Shown: piece by piece, positions 37,620 through 49,699 of the stretch
How the letters are laid out: every line of letters starts with the position of its first letter
Numbering within the stretch: position 1 is the first letter of the stretch
From: Mya arenaria
Lineage: Eukaryota > Mollusca > Bivalvia > Myida > Myidae
Length of the DNA stretch: 64,000 nucleotides
Direction of reading: 5' to 3'
NCBI RefSeq assembly: GCF_026914265.1
Contig: NC_069136.1
Span: 16,739,228 to 16,803,227, forward strand
Notes under the pieces: generated by a model
What the model saw: only the letters and a program-made list of their open reading frames with translations
Told to the model about the DNA's origin: nothing
Database searches by the model: none
Position numbers and translations under genes: made by a program

Positions 37620-39750
37620 TTTGCGTCGTAGAAATATGAATTACTTAATTTACCCGATATGGCTATAAATCATTAAAGCCCTAGACCATATCATGCTGCA
37701 TTAGTTAGGCCACTGTTTTAAAATACTTTTAACTGCGTATTTCACAACCGAATTTTCGTTTTGAATTAGGCATTTGGGTTAACGTTATTTCATTTTTAAA
37801 AAACAAAATCTCAAAAGTTTATTACAAGTTTACAAAAACTGGCTTATATAATAATATGGTCTAGGGTTTACGTTTATGTTATATATATATATATATCTGA
37901 GGACATTGTTACAACATTCAAATAGCTTAGATAAAACAATAAAATAAGAAGGAATTTGTTTAATTTGAATTAACGTTGTAAAACTTCTATCATAACTTTG
38001 ATTTCACAATCTAATATAACATAGTATTATATGTAACAACATTCTCGAAATGTTTACTCAATTTAGACAACAGAAAACGATTGTACTGAGCAAAATGATC
38101 GTTCACACCATCAAACTCCTTCATTCTGTATCATTATAAACCATACAAAAGTAACGTATTTAATACTCAGAGACTTATTTCGGACAAATCTTTCGTTTAA
38201 ATCTACATTGAATTTGGCAAGACGTAGTTCTTAAATGAAAAGCCTGATATCAGAACTATGTATGAATTAACTGCCTTAGATAAGTATATTTATATAGGTT
38301 AATGCACAGTCTGTAAGAAAATAATCCATATACGTGTTAAACTTTGATATCTTAATGTATTATATGTAAAGTCGTTTTAAACATATTGTATATGCACAAT
38401 TTTTATATATACAGTTCCTTTACTTAAGTTAAACATATGCTAACTAAAAATACGTGACATATTATATTATTTGCTGACAATGATAGCCAAAGTCAATAAT
38501 ACCAATTGCAAAATAGCTGTTAGATGGAATTGTCTGCACGATCCTTTTGGTGTTTCTGCAATTTTGATAAGATATACAACACTCGATGTAAAGGAATACT
38601 TCCAAGACCGTGTTGACTTCAATCGCCAACCTACACAGCACCTCCTTACCAAGGTCGGATTCAACCCTGCGCTACATGGCAGAGACGAATGAGGTTTCTC
38701 CATGCCCCACCAACACACCCCCACATAAACAAACGCTACCCCCACCCCCCTGGAAGAGGTCGGCTTCATCCCTGCACTTCGCAGTAAAACCCAGACAAGG
38801 TCGCTATGACCCAGCGCTGTGTATCATCTCTTGGAGGAGATCGCTTTTGACCGCAGCGATACACAGTGTCTCCTAAACGAGGTCGGTTTTAACGCCTATA
38901 TCTCTTTTTCATCATCTCAAAACAGTAAATGTTGCGGTGACAAAACTATGTTATGTATTTTTGCAAAACAAATCAGAGCTAGGAGAGACCGATTTTATCT
39001 ACGTACTATTGAGTATTAACGTAAATAGATGAAATGAAAGCAGGGTTCTTGTTTGTGCCATGTTAGTCCTTAAGTGGATTTGTTCTGTTAAAAATTGGTT
39101 TAAGTTAAAACTTTTGAAGAAATCGTAATTGATAATATATCAGTGTTACCCATGGGGTCAACATCGTGTGATTTCTTATAGGCACTCGATGAAAGGCAAT
39201 TAGAAAAAGGTGTTCTTCGAAGCGGGAACCTGTTGTAGATCCATTTGTATCCTCATAATGGGTACCTTTTTTCTGTGATCTTCATCATCTGGTAAGGTTG
39301 CTATTCATGTGGTTGCGTTGGTCTGCTTCTGGATGTTGGACACCCGTTAGGCTGTTCGTCTGACGACATTAGTGGACTATGTGTTTTGAATTTCAGTTGA
39401 TTGCTCTTAATAATATTAAACCTTAATGTAATTATTGAATCATTTAAGATGCGAAACTAGGTTCATGTCAATACTTAAAATTCTGTGTGTTTTAATCAAA
39501 TAAGTGAAACCGTCTGTATTTTTGTATATACATAACTGTAAAAGGAATCAGTTTAAAACATTTTCGACCGGTGAGACAACTTTGAGATGACATAGTTGCG
39601 GCGAATAGAGGTGATCTCTCCCCCCCCCTACCCCCCACATACACACATCCTACTGATATATTATGTATTGTAAAAAAGACTAAATACTACCTTATGTCAA
39701 ATTAAAAGTATATTTATTTATAACATAACGTTTAAATTGAAGGTCGTTAC
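37620..39750. other. Upstream flank of gene C; decayed repeats
   Basis: The first ~200 bp (to about 37,720) matches 49,570-49,690, for example ccctagaccat(a)tcat..gcat, so it is shared promoter-side DNA of the divergent TNF-like family. Between about 38,600 and 38,890 a GC-richer motif of the form gaggtcggnttcaaccctgc recurs about four times (38,655, 38,756, 38,800, 38,879), a decayed minisatellite. The open frames there are products of it. A C-rich run lies near 39,619-39,637. No gene was recognised. Confidence 0.45.
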
Positions 39751-40170
39751 TGCTGACATTTAAATCAGTCAGTCAGCAGATATAGAATCAATCTCCTGGT
39801 CACCTGACATTTAAACCAGTCAGTCAGCAGATTTAAAATCAAGCTTCTGGTCACCTGACATTTGAATCAGTCAGTCAGCAGATATAGAATCAAGCTGCTG
39901 GTCACCTGATATTTGAACAAGTCACTCAGCAGATATATAAGCAAGCTCTTGGTCACCTGATATTTGCACCAGTCACTCAGCAGATATAGAATCAAGCTCC
40001 TGGTCACCTGATATTTGAACCAGTCAGTCAGCAGATATAAAATCAAGCTCCTGGTCACCTGATATTTGAACCAGTCACTCAGCAGATATAGAAGCAAGCT
40101 TTTGGTCACCTGACATTTGAACTAGTGAGTTATCAGAAATAGAAGCGAACTCTTGGTCACCTGATAATAG
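39751..40170. repeat. 51-bp minisatellite, about 8 copies
   Basis: The unit is of the form ggtcacctgatatttgaacc followed by agtca(g/c)tcagcagatat and agaatcaagctcct. The period is 51 bp, a multiple of three, so the minus strand stays open and would read a 17-residue repeat (SLILYLLTDWFKYQVTR). No promoter, splice site or homology supports translation. It lies between gene C and the decayed ligand at 40.9 kb. Confidence 0.88.
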
Positions 40171-40924
40171 TTAATAATGAATTATTCATCAGCAGTCTAG
40201 CTAAAAACGAACTATTTCATCAACAGTGAAAATAAAACCAGAGTAATCCTGTTCAGAATAAATTAATACAATGGAAATAATGGGTACAAGGCCAATAGTA
40301 AAATATCAAAAGATAAAACCATTTTTAAGGGCCGATGTAATGACCCACAAGACACCGAACTAGAAACACAAATTGCGCACATAGCACCATCACATATCAT
40401 TTTGCCTTACCAAATTTAAAAGTGTATTTTACTACTCCTTAAACATTATAAAAATATATCATAAATACGTCATTAAATTCTTTATATAACTTGCGTATTT
40501 TAAACAATATTCATTTATCACGTTAGAATATGTCTTTGTTCTGTTCAATTACATATTGACATAACAGTTTTTTCGCCAAACAGAAATACTAAGCGAACTA
40601 GATTTTACAATAATGATGTACAAAAACGGTTTTCAATGATTTTGTTCATAACACGCTTGCTAGTACTCCAGTATTTGCATTACGGCCGTTTTTCACTAAA
40701 TCCAGAAATAAATAGAAAATGACGTTACAATGGTATAGAATAAATTTTAAACAACAATGTAAATAATAAAGGCTAGCATATCTCTTTATCATGATAGTAA
40801 CGTCTCAGGGTGGGTAGGTTGTAGATTGATGGCAACTGGACATTTGACCATTCGATTATGTTGTGTTTTTTTCTATGAAGACACAGGACGCAACTAAGAT
40901 GCAGTCCCTATGCCGTAGATTTTA

Positions 40925-41740
40925 TTTCAGATGCAATTCCAAGTATTTTCCCCGTTTATTTTGAACTTGTTGCGTCACTAACACTCACTGACATTTAATC
41001 ACCATCTCAAAGGTCATCCGTCAACGCTTTAGTGCACGTGTGATACTTTAAGTAATCGCGCGTAGGATGTTTACGAGACTGCAAAATTGATTCTTTATCA
41101 ACAGTATCAAGTATGTTATACGTATGTATGGCATATTTTATTTCGTGCATATTGATTGATTATACGGAAATTCCTTCATCAGTAAGACGTTGTTCTGTAA
41201 GACATAGGAACAAGTATATGTAATAAGTACTGCTTACAAGAACAATTAATCGGCTTTTATTGAACCATATGCATTGTCTTTGTAAACCTGTCGTGTCATA
41301 CAGGTCTTTGTCATTACTACCTGAATATGAAATACCGGTATATAAACACGTGATATAAAATGAATAAATCAGAATAAAACACCACAAAGGGAAATTACTA
41401 AATGACGTTAAGCAATTCAATTCGTAACTGAGTTGTTCCCCGAAGCTTACTTGGTTTTTTTGTTTACCATTTCAGTACGCTATCGATTACATGTTTCTTT
41501 AAATATCTAGATCAAAATCCGTTCCAAGGTTAAATGGGTCAATAAGGATTAAAAAAGCGTGGTCTTATTGCAAAGAACTTAAGAAAGATATGGTGTAAAC
41601 AATCGTAATCTTTAAACTAGAGAAGCAATGTACCAGATACATGTCCTTTTTTCTCTACGTATGCCACCAACTTTTGCGGATGTCGAACAATGCGTTTTTG
41701 TAGTCTGTCCTCAACTGTACGTCGTGTTCCATTTACTTAA
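40925..41740 (-). pseudogene. Decayed TNF-superfamily ligand (exons 3 and 4 only)
   Basis: Exon 4 lies at about 41,320-40,925. It keeps the acceptor (tattcag before 41,320) and DKDLYDTTGLQRQ..RLIVLVSSTYYIYLFLCLTE, but it has lost the T-x-W-R-H start of the domain and hits a stop after EGISV (near 41,162). The remainder continues as damaged homologous DNA. Exon 3 lies at about 41,737-41,640; it retains DVQLRTDYKNALFDI and then drops bases before the K-S-A-K-L-V-G strand. No exon 1 or 2 was found nearby. It sits 1 kb downstream of intact ligand B in the same orientation, so it is a dead tandem neighbour. Confidence 0.82.
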
Positions 41741-42683
41741 ATTTTTGATGTATGAGAAAAATACATTTTTAGAATCATCGCGATTCCTCGCAAATACAGA
41801 TGGAACAATTGCTTGAAATGTGGTTTATCAGATCTGACTCTCTTGAAATGGCCAATTGTATACATTTACTTAAGAACGAAATGCGTTAAAGATAACATTT
41901 ACATAAAGGTTAAGGTTGATAGCGATAGTCTCCTTTATTATTTAGTGAGTGATAACGCGGAGTTCATGAAACACTTTGGAAATGATGAGTTGGATTCAGT
42001 CAAGTTATATAACCAATAAAGAAAAGCTATATTGATTCTAACTAAGGTTTGTATACCATTATTTTGTGTACACTTATGTTGATGTAGGAGCAATAATTTC
42101 CTACATTAAAAGTACACACATGCTTTAAGGTACAAGGGTAGTAAAACACATCTCATAATTTAAATGCCATTTTATTTCATGATCTATCAATTAAACATTT
42201 ACTGAAGAGTTTTAATCTCATTATATTCAAGATACACACAGCAGCGAGCTATGCAAATATAGTTATAAGCCTACAGTTTGATAAGCATACAGTTGACCAA
42301 ACACGTTACACGTGACACATAAACATAATCAAAAAATGAATGACGACATCAATTGAAACGAGTTTAAACAGTAACGTTTATAATGAAAAGCAAGCATATT
42401 GAGATGTCCGATCCTTTCGCCTCGAATTGCATCAAACTGCAGCACTGGTAACATCATCACATAGCATGGCGTTGTAATTGATATTATGGAATTAGGACGT
42501 GTTAGTTGTTCATAATTAAAATTAAGGGACTGGAAGCTTGGATAATGCTGGGTTCCACTTCTGTTTGCTGAATTCGAATTTGTTTTATTTTGTTGTTGTT
42601 GTTTTGATTCTTTTATATTGGGGCATTTGTTGGTACTTCCATCCCTCCGACGCGACGAGAACGCTGCCCCAGTGCCGGAGATG

Positions 42684-44598
42684 TCATATCAGATGCAGGC
42701 CAAAGTAGTTATTTCCAGTATGCTTTAAAAGTTTCACGTCGCTTAGCTTCACTGATATTTCATCACCGGCGCGAAGTTTCACCAACGTGGCTATTTGACT
42801 CGCGTAATAATTAAAGTAACCTCGTGAAGCGTTTTTGCGAGACTGCATATTTGACGCGATTTCAGTATCAACGGTATCAAGAACGTTATACTTGTGCAAT
42901 GCATGTTTAATTTCTTGCGTTTTGTTTGATTCTACAGGAATTCCTTCGTCAGTAAGACGTCGTTCTGTAAGTCCTAGAAACGAGTATATGTAGTAAGTAC
43001 CGCTTACAGGGACAATTAATCGGCCATTTTGGTACCTAATTCCGTATCTCTGAAACCCCGTTGTGTAATAAAGGTCTTTGTCGTGACGCCAACTTGTGAC
43101 CGTTGTCATTGCATTATTACCTGAAAGTAATATACCAGTATGTGAACACTGACATAAAATGTTAGATCAGAGTTTTACAACACAAGAGAAGAAATAAACT
43201 TGGGTATAGTAATTCGAATCAAAATTGAGTTATATCCTGTAGTGAAGTTAAAGGTTATGATGCTATCGACTAAATGCTACTTTAAATATCTAGAGTTAAA
43301 ATCCACTATAAACTCGTTTCGATCAATTACAAATAAAGGCGTATTGTATTGTTACATTGGGGGTAATCACAATTAGGAGCAAGATGATATTTGATACTGA
43401 ACCTGGATCAGGGTCTTGTTCTTCACGATTGCCAACTAGTTTTGCAGATGGCTTCATGTCCAATAATGTGTTTTTGTAGTCTGTCATCAATTGTACGTCG
43501 TGTTTAAGAGCATCTACAATATTGATTGAGAACTCTTTTTAACTAATTATTGATTCTTATTGTACTCGCGTGTTTCATGTGTTTGCAAAATCGCCACCAA
43601 TCGTCCATATTACATGAACCCACGAAAAATATGATTGTATTCATTTGAAGTAAAAATGAATTTGGATGTAATAATTTTCGCGTTTTTAAAAAAAAAGATA
43701 TTATCGAGGTATTTCGTGCAAAACCTCGCCTTCAGATGTCTCGAAACGTCGACCGGTTCATGCATAATTAACGCAAAGGACATCGTACAGAAAATCAAGT
43801 ACGAATGTAAATATTTACTGTTAAACTACGTTACTTAATTCGCAAACAGATAAACTGGGTCAAGTAAAAAGTATTACATTGAACCGACTCTATTTACGAC
43901 TTGGATAATGGTAGCAAAATAGGTAATATTTAACTAAGTCATGTAGTCAAAACCTTGTAATTATACTTACACTCATCAGGTAGCATCTATTAACATAAAT
44001 TCGTCGCAGTTTGCATGTTCACCTGTTTTTCTTACAATAAAGTTTACATGCATGCAAATAACTTTATAAAAGATAACGAGGATTTTACCTTGTATGTATT
44101 TTTCGGTTTGAATTTTTTCCCGTTTCTCAGCTGCAGCATATGCAGATGAAATTTCCTAAAGGTGGTAACAAACTCATGTCAATTTTGTTTTAAAATGATA
44201 ATAGTTTAACTTGTGTATCTCGTTTCACACCAGTAAATATTTGTGACAACTACCTTAGGAGTAATATAGGTAGCGCATGAATAAATATATACGATATTTA
44301 TAAAGAAACATCTAATTTATTTTTTTCCGTTTTGGCAAAACAGAGTCACGTAGTAAGAAACAACAGACAACTGGCAACTTGATAAAGATTTATTTACCTT
44401 TTCAAATATTTCATGCAACAGACTTGTTGTTTTGCCGCATTTCATGTTTTTGTTATCATATTTTAAACATATCTCCGTATCAGCGTCTATTTGCTCGTTA
44501 TCCGGCATGGTCCACACGATACAGAGCACTGCAATCAAGACGATAAGCAATAACAGTAAACTTACTCCAGCTAGCTTTTGAAGCAGTTTGACCGACAT
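42684..44598 (-). CDS. TNF-superfamily ligand B, type II membrane protein
   Basis: Four minus-strand exons: 44598-44398 (201 nt), 44155-44089 (67), 43513-43403 (111) and 43120-42684 (437). The lengths and phases are identical to ligand A, giving 271 residues. Membrane segment VSLLLLLIVLIAVLCIVW (~12-29), stalk cysteines in ICLKYDNKNMKC, first TNF strand MKPSAKLVG, then TSWRHDKDLYYTTGFQRYGI, RLIVPVSGTYYIYSFLGL and the C-terminal LRAGDEISVKLSD..YFGLHLI. The first Trp-flanking Cys of A (TCWRH) is Ser here. Exon 4 is conserved more strongly than introns, suggesting selection. The gene is whole, with good splice sites throughout. Receptor and process are not determinable from sequence; by family, cell-surface or shed trimeric cytokine signalling. 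Confidence 0.9.
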
Positions 44599-45199
44599 AT
44601 TTCAGTTTGTGTTTAAATCCGTTATGCGGAGTAGTTGCCAGTGGCGGTTGTTATTAACTTGATAGCAAAGCCTACGCGATAAGCGTCAACAAACACAGCC
44701 TATCAATGCATGTCGTATTTAGGTCGATATTTATATTGAAGTTCAAATGGGTTACACATAGGATGCAAGTATAAAGAGCATATTATAAACGTGATCGTAC
44801 ATTACGTTTATAAATTGCTTCCAAAACATTGATCTGATATAACTCGACAGACATTAACTGACGTTAGCTGGTATCTTCACTGGAAAAAATACTATTTTTT
44901 CGTTGACCTAAGGAAGGAAGAGTTATGTAGGCAATGTTTAACACTTGATTAATACTAAATACATGTAGTCAGTTAAACTTCGGACAACCAATAATGAATG
45001 AGTAAAATCGTTTTGTGCTTGGTCAAATAATACGGAAGATCTGTTATCAAATTTGCAATGGTTTCCAAAATTGCCTTAAAAATCGTTCACGTAATGAAAT
45101 AGCTTTCATTTTCAACACATTTTGTTTGGTTATTATCTTAAATATCTTGATATATTTGCACAAAAATATATGATTAAAAAATGTTTTCACCATTCAAAT

Positions 45200-45312
45200 A
45201 AATGTCTGTATTCGTGTTTATTTGCTCACTTTCCATTGTCCACACAATGCAGAGCACTGCAATCAAGATGATAGGCAACTCCAGCGAGCCTTGTAAGCAG
45301 TTTATCCGACTT
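45200..45312 (-). pseudogene. Relic of a TNF-ligand first exon
   Basis: The minus strand carries aaactgctta..aggctcgctggagt (compare LLQKLAGV of ligand B). After a deletion inside the membrane segment it continues with ILIAVLCIVWTMESEQINTN. The frame is broken by that deletion and no following exons were found. It lies about 600 bp upstream of ligand B in the same orientation, so it is probably the head of another array copy whose body was lost. The plus-strand open frame here is incidental. Confidence 0.8.
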
Positions 45313-48220
45313 GTTTATATTGTGCTTTTGACACTGATAAGTTGTCCTTGGTGGAGCTTATATTGTATGGCTAAACGGAATTAATTTTGTGTTCTACGGA
45401 TTTTTGAAAAGAATTATGATTTCTAATTATCATTTTAAAGAAGAAACTTTTAACATATTGTCATATTACCTATTTTAACACATTCTTGAACTTAATTTCT
45501 TTGGACAATGGAATCATTTTCCAATATGTACAATGTACTCAATTTCGAGTGGCACCCAAACTGATAACCAATTTCTAAGGTAACTCTAAAAGAAAGAAAT
45601 ATTCATTTGCTTTCATAATCTATAATACCCCTGTTGTTATGAAAAAGGTTTGAATCAACTTATCCACCTGAATCACTAAAGCACCATTTGCAACTATATC
45701 AAGACATTTGTATTGTTTGATTTTGGACAGCTTAAATGCAATAGGTGAAGATGGACGGTGTCAAATGGCTTGACATATTGCTAAAAGTGTTAAGGTTGGA
45801 ATAATTAAACTATACTGAGGATTAGGAAAAGGGACTCAGAAGGGAGTTGTTTTCTTACATGATATATTTGTAGCCCAAAAGGAAGTGGTGTCACATCTTG
45901 ATCAGTAAACCGGAAAGTCATTTATTTCTTCAAGACCTAGGTTCTATAACAGTTTCTTTTCATCCAAATTCTTTATAGGAATTGCATAATGCTCATTAGT
46001 TATGTTTCATAACTTGAAGAGATGAGGTTTATGTGGCGAGGTGTGAAAACCTACATGGAGATCTACTTATACTTAATATGAAATTAAACTATATCATGCT
46101 TATATTCAAAACAATCACCATCTCGGATTGCTACCTTTGGTATTCTCTCACTATTAAAGTTTCTTATGTATGTCTTATTTCTATGAAAATAAATTATAGA
46201 AACACAGATTTATTGAAAGCAGAAATGTAGTCAATGCATGGCAAATGTTTTAACAAAAATGATCCTACATATATATAGTTGATTTTCATAGATACTCAAA
46301 ACTGCTTAAGATGTTTTTATTTATATTTTTATGTCCTTGTTAGTATTTGTCAATTGCCCTTGGACTAGTTAATTGTTAAAAACAAAATACACCAATGACA
46401 ATGAACAACTATTTGATTTTTGCATACCCATTTGCTTTGTTGATTCATTTTTGTTGACATAAAATAAACTTAAACAAACGAGCTAAGGCAGTAACCCTGA
46501 CCCACTTAAAACATAAATCTAATTTATCGAGCAGTGAAGCATTTGCACGGTTCAATAGCAAACGCTTAAGTCGGGTAGTACATTACAATACCCGGTAGTT
46601 ATGTTCATACAGAAATGTCAATGTCTCACTACGAAGGTTAGACGAGTTTCAGTTATATAAATAACTCCAGGTACACTCTTTAAAACAAGGTCGGTCATTA
46701 ACCCTGACACATATTCGCGGTGGGAGATAAACAAAACAAAACCAATAATCTTTATATCACAGATATTATATTGATAAAATATCATGTTCGTGAAGTTTTA
46801 ATTGTCCACTTGTTTTAGTTGAAATATATTTATCAATATAAAAGCTTATTACACTAAACATTTGTCTAACTAGGTTGCTGTCTGCTACGTCTTTTTTGGT
46901 GCTGTCAGTAATTTAGTATACTATGCTGATGAATGTTTTAAGCCCTATAGATGTCCTGTTTAGCGTACACATGTTCATAGGATGTAACCCAAAAGTAGTC
47001 CATATAAGTTGCTCAAACATGTATGTAAATCAAGCAAACATATGTATATACCTAATTTAGCAATTTCAACATGAATAAAAACGAAAAGACACACAATACA
47101 CATACAATAACTAAACAGTGTTAACATATAAACCAGTAAGACTTGATTAGTTTGTTAGTAAATTAGTACAAAGAACACAGTGCCCAAAGCCATGTACTTT
47201 TTTTTCTAACAAATAATAAGCACCGCTAGTCGTTGGAAGTTTTATTCGCTTCCCGTTAATATTTAAATGAAAACTAAAAAACAAGTAGAGTAGTGGACAG
47301 TTTAAACATTGACCCCGTTTAATCACACAGGGTCAACGCCACGGATATAGAACACAAAAACTATTCATCTCAAATCAGAAACATGAAACAACATCACAAC
47401 ACTTCACAGACATCACATTATAAATCGACTAGAGATAGAGAGGTCGTTTCCCCTAAAAATGTCAAGTTTGGTCGTTCGCATATATACACTTTACGAAAAA
47501 CAAATTTCACCTTGCACAAGTACACTAAATGTTGTTAATTTACCTTCTATGTACGTGTATGCAGTACTAGTACACATACAGCATTGCAGTAACATGCTTA
47601 AAGCCTCTCGATCCGGAACCTAACCTCTACTTAAAAACATTATTTATGCTGCCAATTTTACAACAGCTATATCAAATATTTGCATTGTCACTGTAAGCAA
47701 AACATGTAAGCGACAAGTGCACTTGCATTTGTTATCAACGCTCTGAATATTAACTTGCAATAGTTAAGGAACTAGGAACATTGATAAAAACTATGTACCA
47801 ATATGTTAACAAATGCAACTGATATGTAAATTTACGATTGCGATATGTTAGCGAATCAAAATAATGCAGTTTACTTTTTTAAACATGCATGCAATACTCT
47901 TGACACGAAACTGGCATATATACGAAACAGGACGTTAATATAGTCCATAGACAGTAACATTACATAATCATGTGTTCTTTGAATGTTCATTTCTGGTCCT
48001 TTCTGAATGTTTGGAGAAAATGGATAGAAATAAACTCATGTATTATGTTATTAGTACTTCCAATATGGCGAAAAACAACACTATGTCCCCATGTTGATCT
48101 CATCAATCATCATTCTGTATTTCATACATTTGTTATATCAAATCGTTGTATATTATTCCTCACATAAATGTGTCCCTTCTTTGTATATATAAACTCGATC
48201 GGTCCGTGAGGAAAATCCAG
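45313..48220. other. Intergenic flank of ligand B, shared with 26.1-28.3 kb
   Basis: About 46,190-47,880 is a diverged copy of the flank of ligand A (26,130-28,250), in the same order and orientation. About 47,295-47,400 also matches 62,050-62,160 (ccccgtttaat(c/g)acacagggt). No gene seen. Confidence 0.5.
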
Positions 48221-48224
48221 TTTA

Positions 48225-48300
48225 ATGACGTCAGCGGTCCATATTATATTTTTGCCGGTCCGGACCTCGCCAAAAAAGTAATATGGACCGCTGACGTCAT
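48225..48300. repeat. Short perfect hairpin with a TGACGTCA motif in each arm
   Basis: The left arm atgacgtcagcggtccatat and the right arm atatggaccgctgacgtcat are exact reverse complements. They are separated by about 36 bp that is itself partly paired (ccggtccgg). The CRE-like palindrome TGACGTCA appears in both arms. Open frames on both strands across this site are a consequence of the symmetry. It is likely a foldback or MITE-type element. Confidence 0.8.
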
Positions 48301-48440
48301 ACAATTTGTAAGTGCGGCTTGCTATTTTCACAACGGCGAAAACTTGTCGCAAGTAAACATTATAAGCTTTGTTCAATAGAACACATTTAAATCGCTTTAA
48401 AAATATTTAATGGTAATGAAAAAATGTTCGGTATAATATA

Positions 48441-48607
48441 AGAAGTATAACACACAACTTCGGGCCATATGGATTTATAAGGACCGGTCAGTCAGCCACC
48501 GAAGGTGAATGGACCTCGTCTAACGCCTCGGTCCATATACACTTTCGGTGGCTTACTGGCCGGTCCTTATAATGTCATATGACCCTCAGTGGTGTGTTAT
48601 ATTTCTT
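48441..48607. repeat. Long foldback (MITE-like) element, ~167 bp
   Basis: Arms agaagtataacacac ... gggccatatg ... ataaggaccgg ... gccaccgaa face ttcggtggc ... ccggtccttat ... catatgaccc ... gtgtgttatatttct, with a short centre near 48,523. Several mismatches show it is not brand new. It shares the words ggaccgg and cctcg with the hairpin 150 bp to its left. It is non-coding. Confidence 0.82.
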
Positions 48608-48609
48608 AA

Positions 48610-49480
48610 ACATTGGATCATATATTACGTCCTCTTATTCGGTTTAGAGTGTCTATATTACTTGCTTTTTCACGAAAAGGGTAACATTGGTCAAATGTGA
48701 AAAAACATGCAATATTGTGTAAGAGGATGTTATTCTTAAATGTAACAAAGACTTATCGATTGTAAAAGGTGATGGGTAATTTAGTGCCTTATAATTACCA
48801 GTCGTCATTGAACGAAACACTTTTCTTAAATAAATTCGATATTAACTAAAACTTTAATATTAAATTATACATGAAAATAATTTTGCACAATACGGACTTG
48901 ATTATTAGGACACGACAAAACGCTTTTAAAACATGATGGTTCATGATAACATTGTTACGTGTGATATGCGGATTAAAGGGGCATGCCTCTATTCTGATCC
49001 CTTTCATAGTAGTCATTAACAGGTCGAATTAAGCCCCATTGAACACTTCTGATAGCTCAACTACCAGTTGGCAAAACATGTCGGACAAGTATAACGCACA
49101 TTTTGTTGCAATTTTATGTCATATAAAACCAGACACGATAACGAAAACTATAAAACCAAGACATACGTCTGCCTCCGACGAAGTTTTTTCATGTATCTTA
49201 TGGAGCGCTTACGTTTCAAAAGATTGCATTTAATATTTAAAATAAAAAGAAATGATATCAGGGAAAGGAACGGATGAGACATGAGCTTTTTATTGTATAA
49301 ACATCTTCAGTTAACACAGGGACATACAAGTTACGAAATATGTGCATTTACTTTCAGAGGGTGGGAAGCTAGTCAAAATGTTGAGACACTGAGTATATGC
49401 AGAAATGTTTGGAGTTTTTTGTTTTTGTCTTCAAGTTGATGCTTGCTCAATTAGGCACATATGTGTATTTAGATTATCGA
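48610..49480. other. Intergenic, nothing recognised
   Basis: AT-rich, with short open frames only. A 64-codon frame at 49,039 (+) is unremarkable. Confidence 0.35.
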
Positions 49481-49484
49481 TAAA

Positions 49485-49567
49485 TATTTTCACAACCGTT
49501 ATCCCCTACCAATTATTAAAATAGTTGAAATGAAAACTAAAACATTTAACAATTTATAAACTTCCAT
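49485..49567 (-). pseudogene. Relic of the first exon of the divergent TNF-like family
   Basis: The minus strand reads MEVYKLLNVLVFISTILIIG and then a stop, matching the start of gene C (MEALRVLNVFVLILTILQIG). The adjoining upstream DNA (49,570-49,690) also matches that of gene C (37,612-37,720). It lies upstream of ligand B in the position that gene C occupies relative to ligand A. It is probably what remains of C's counterpart in the second array unit; no later exons were found. Confidence 0.72.
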
Positions 49568-49699
49568 TTTGCGTATGTAGACTGTATTTGCGTTGTACAA
49601 AAATATATATTACAGATAGCTGATATCATTTAAATTATGAGGGCCCTAGACCATAGCATACGGCATAATTTAGGTCACTGGGATTTTTGAAAATGTTTT

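Noticed and set aside
38467-39019. Several overlapping frames of 66-100 codons
   Set aside because: They run through a decayed GC-richer minisatellite on both strands and have no gene-like structure.
45202-45384. 60-codon plus-strand frame
   Set aside because: It is the opposite strand of a TNF-ligand exon 1 relic.
48122-48379. Mirror-like open frames on both strands sharing a V-S-G-P-Y-Y phrase
   Set aside because: The similarity of the two products is caused by the hairpin at 48,225-48,300.
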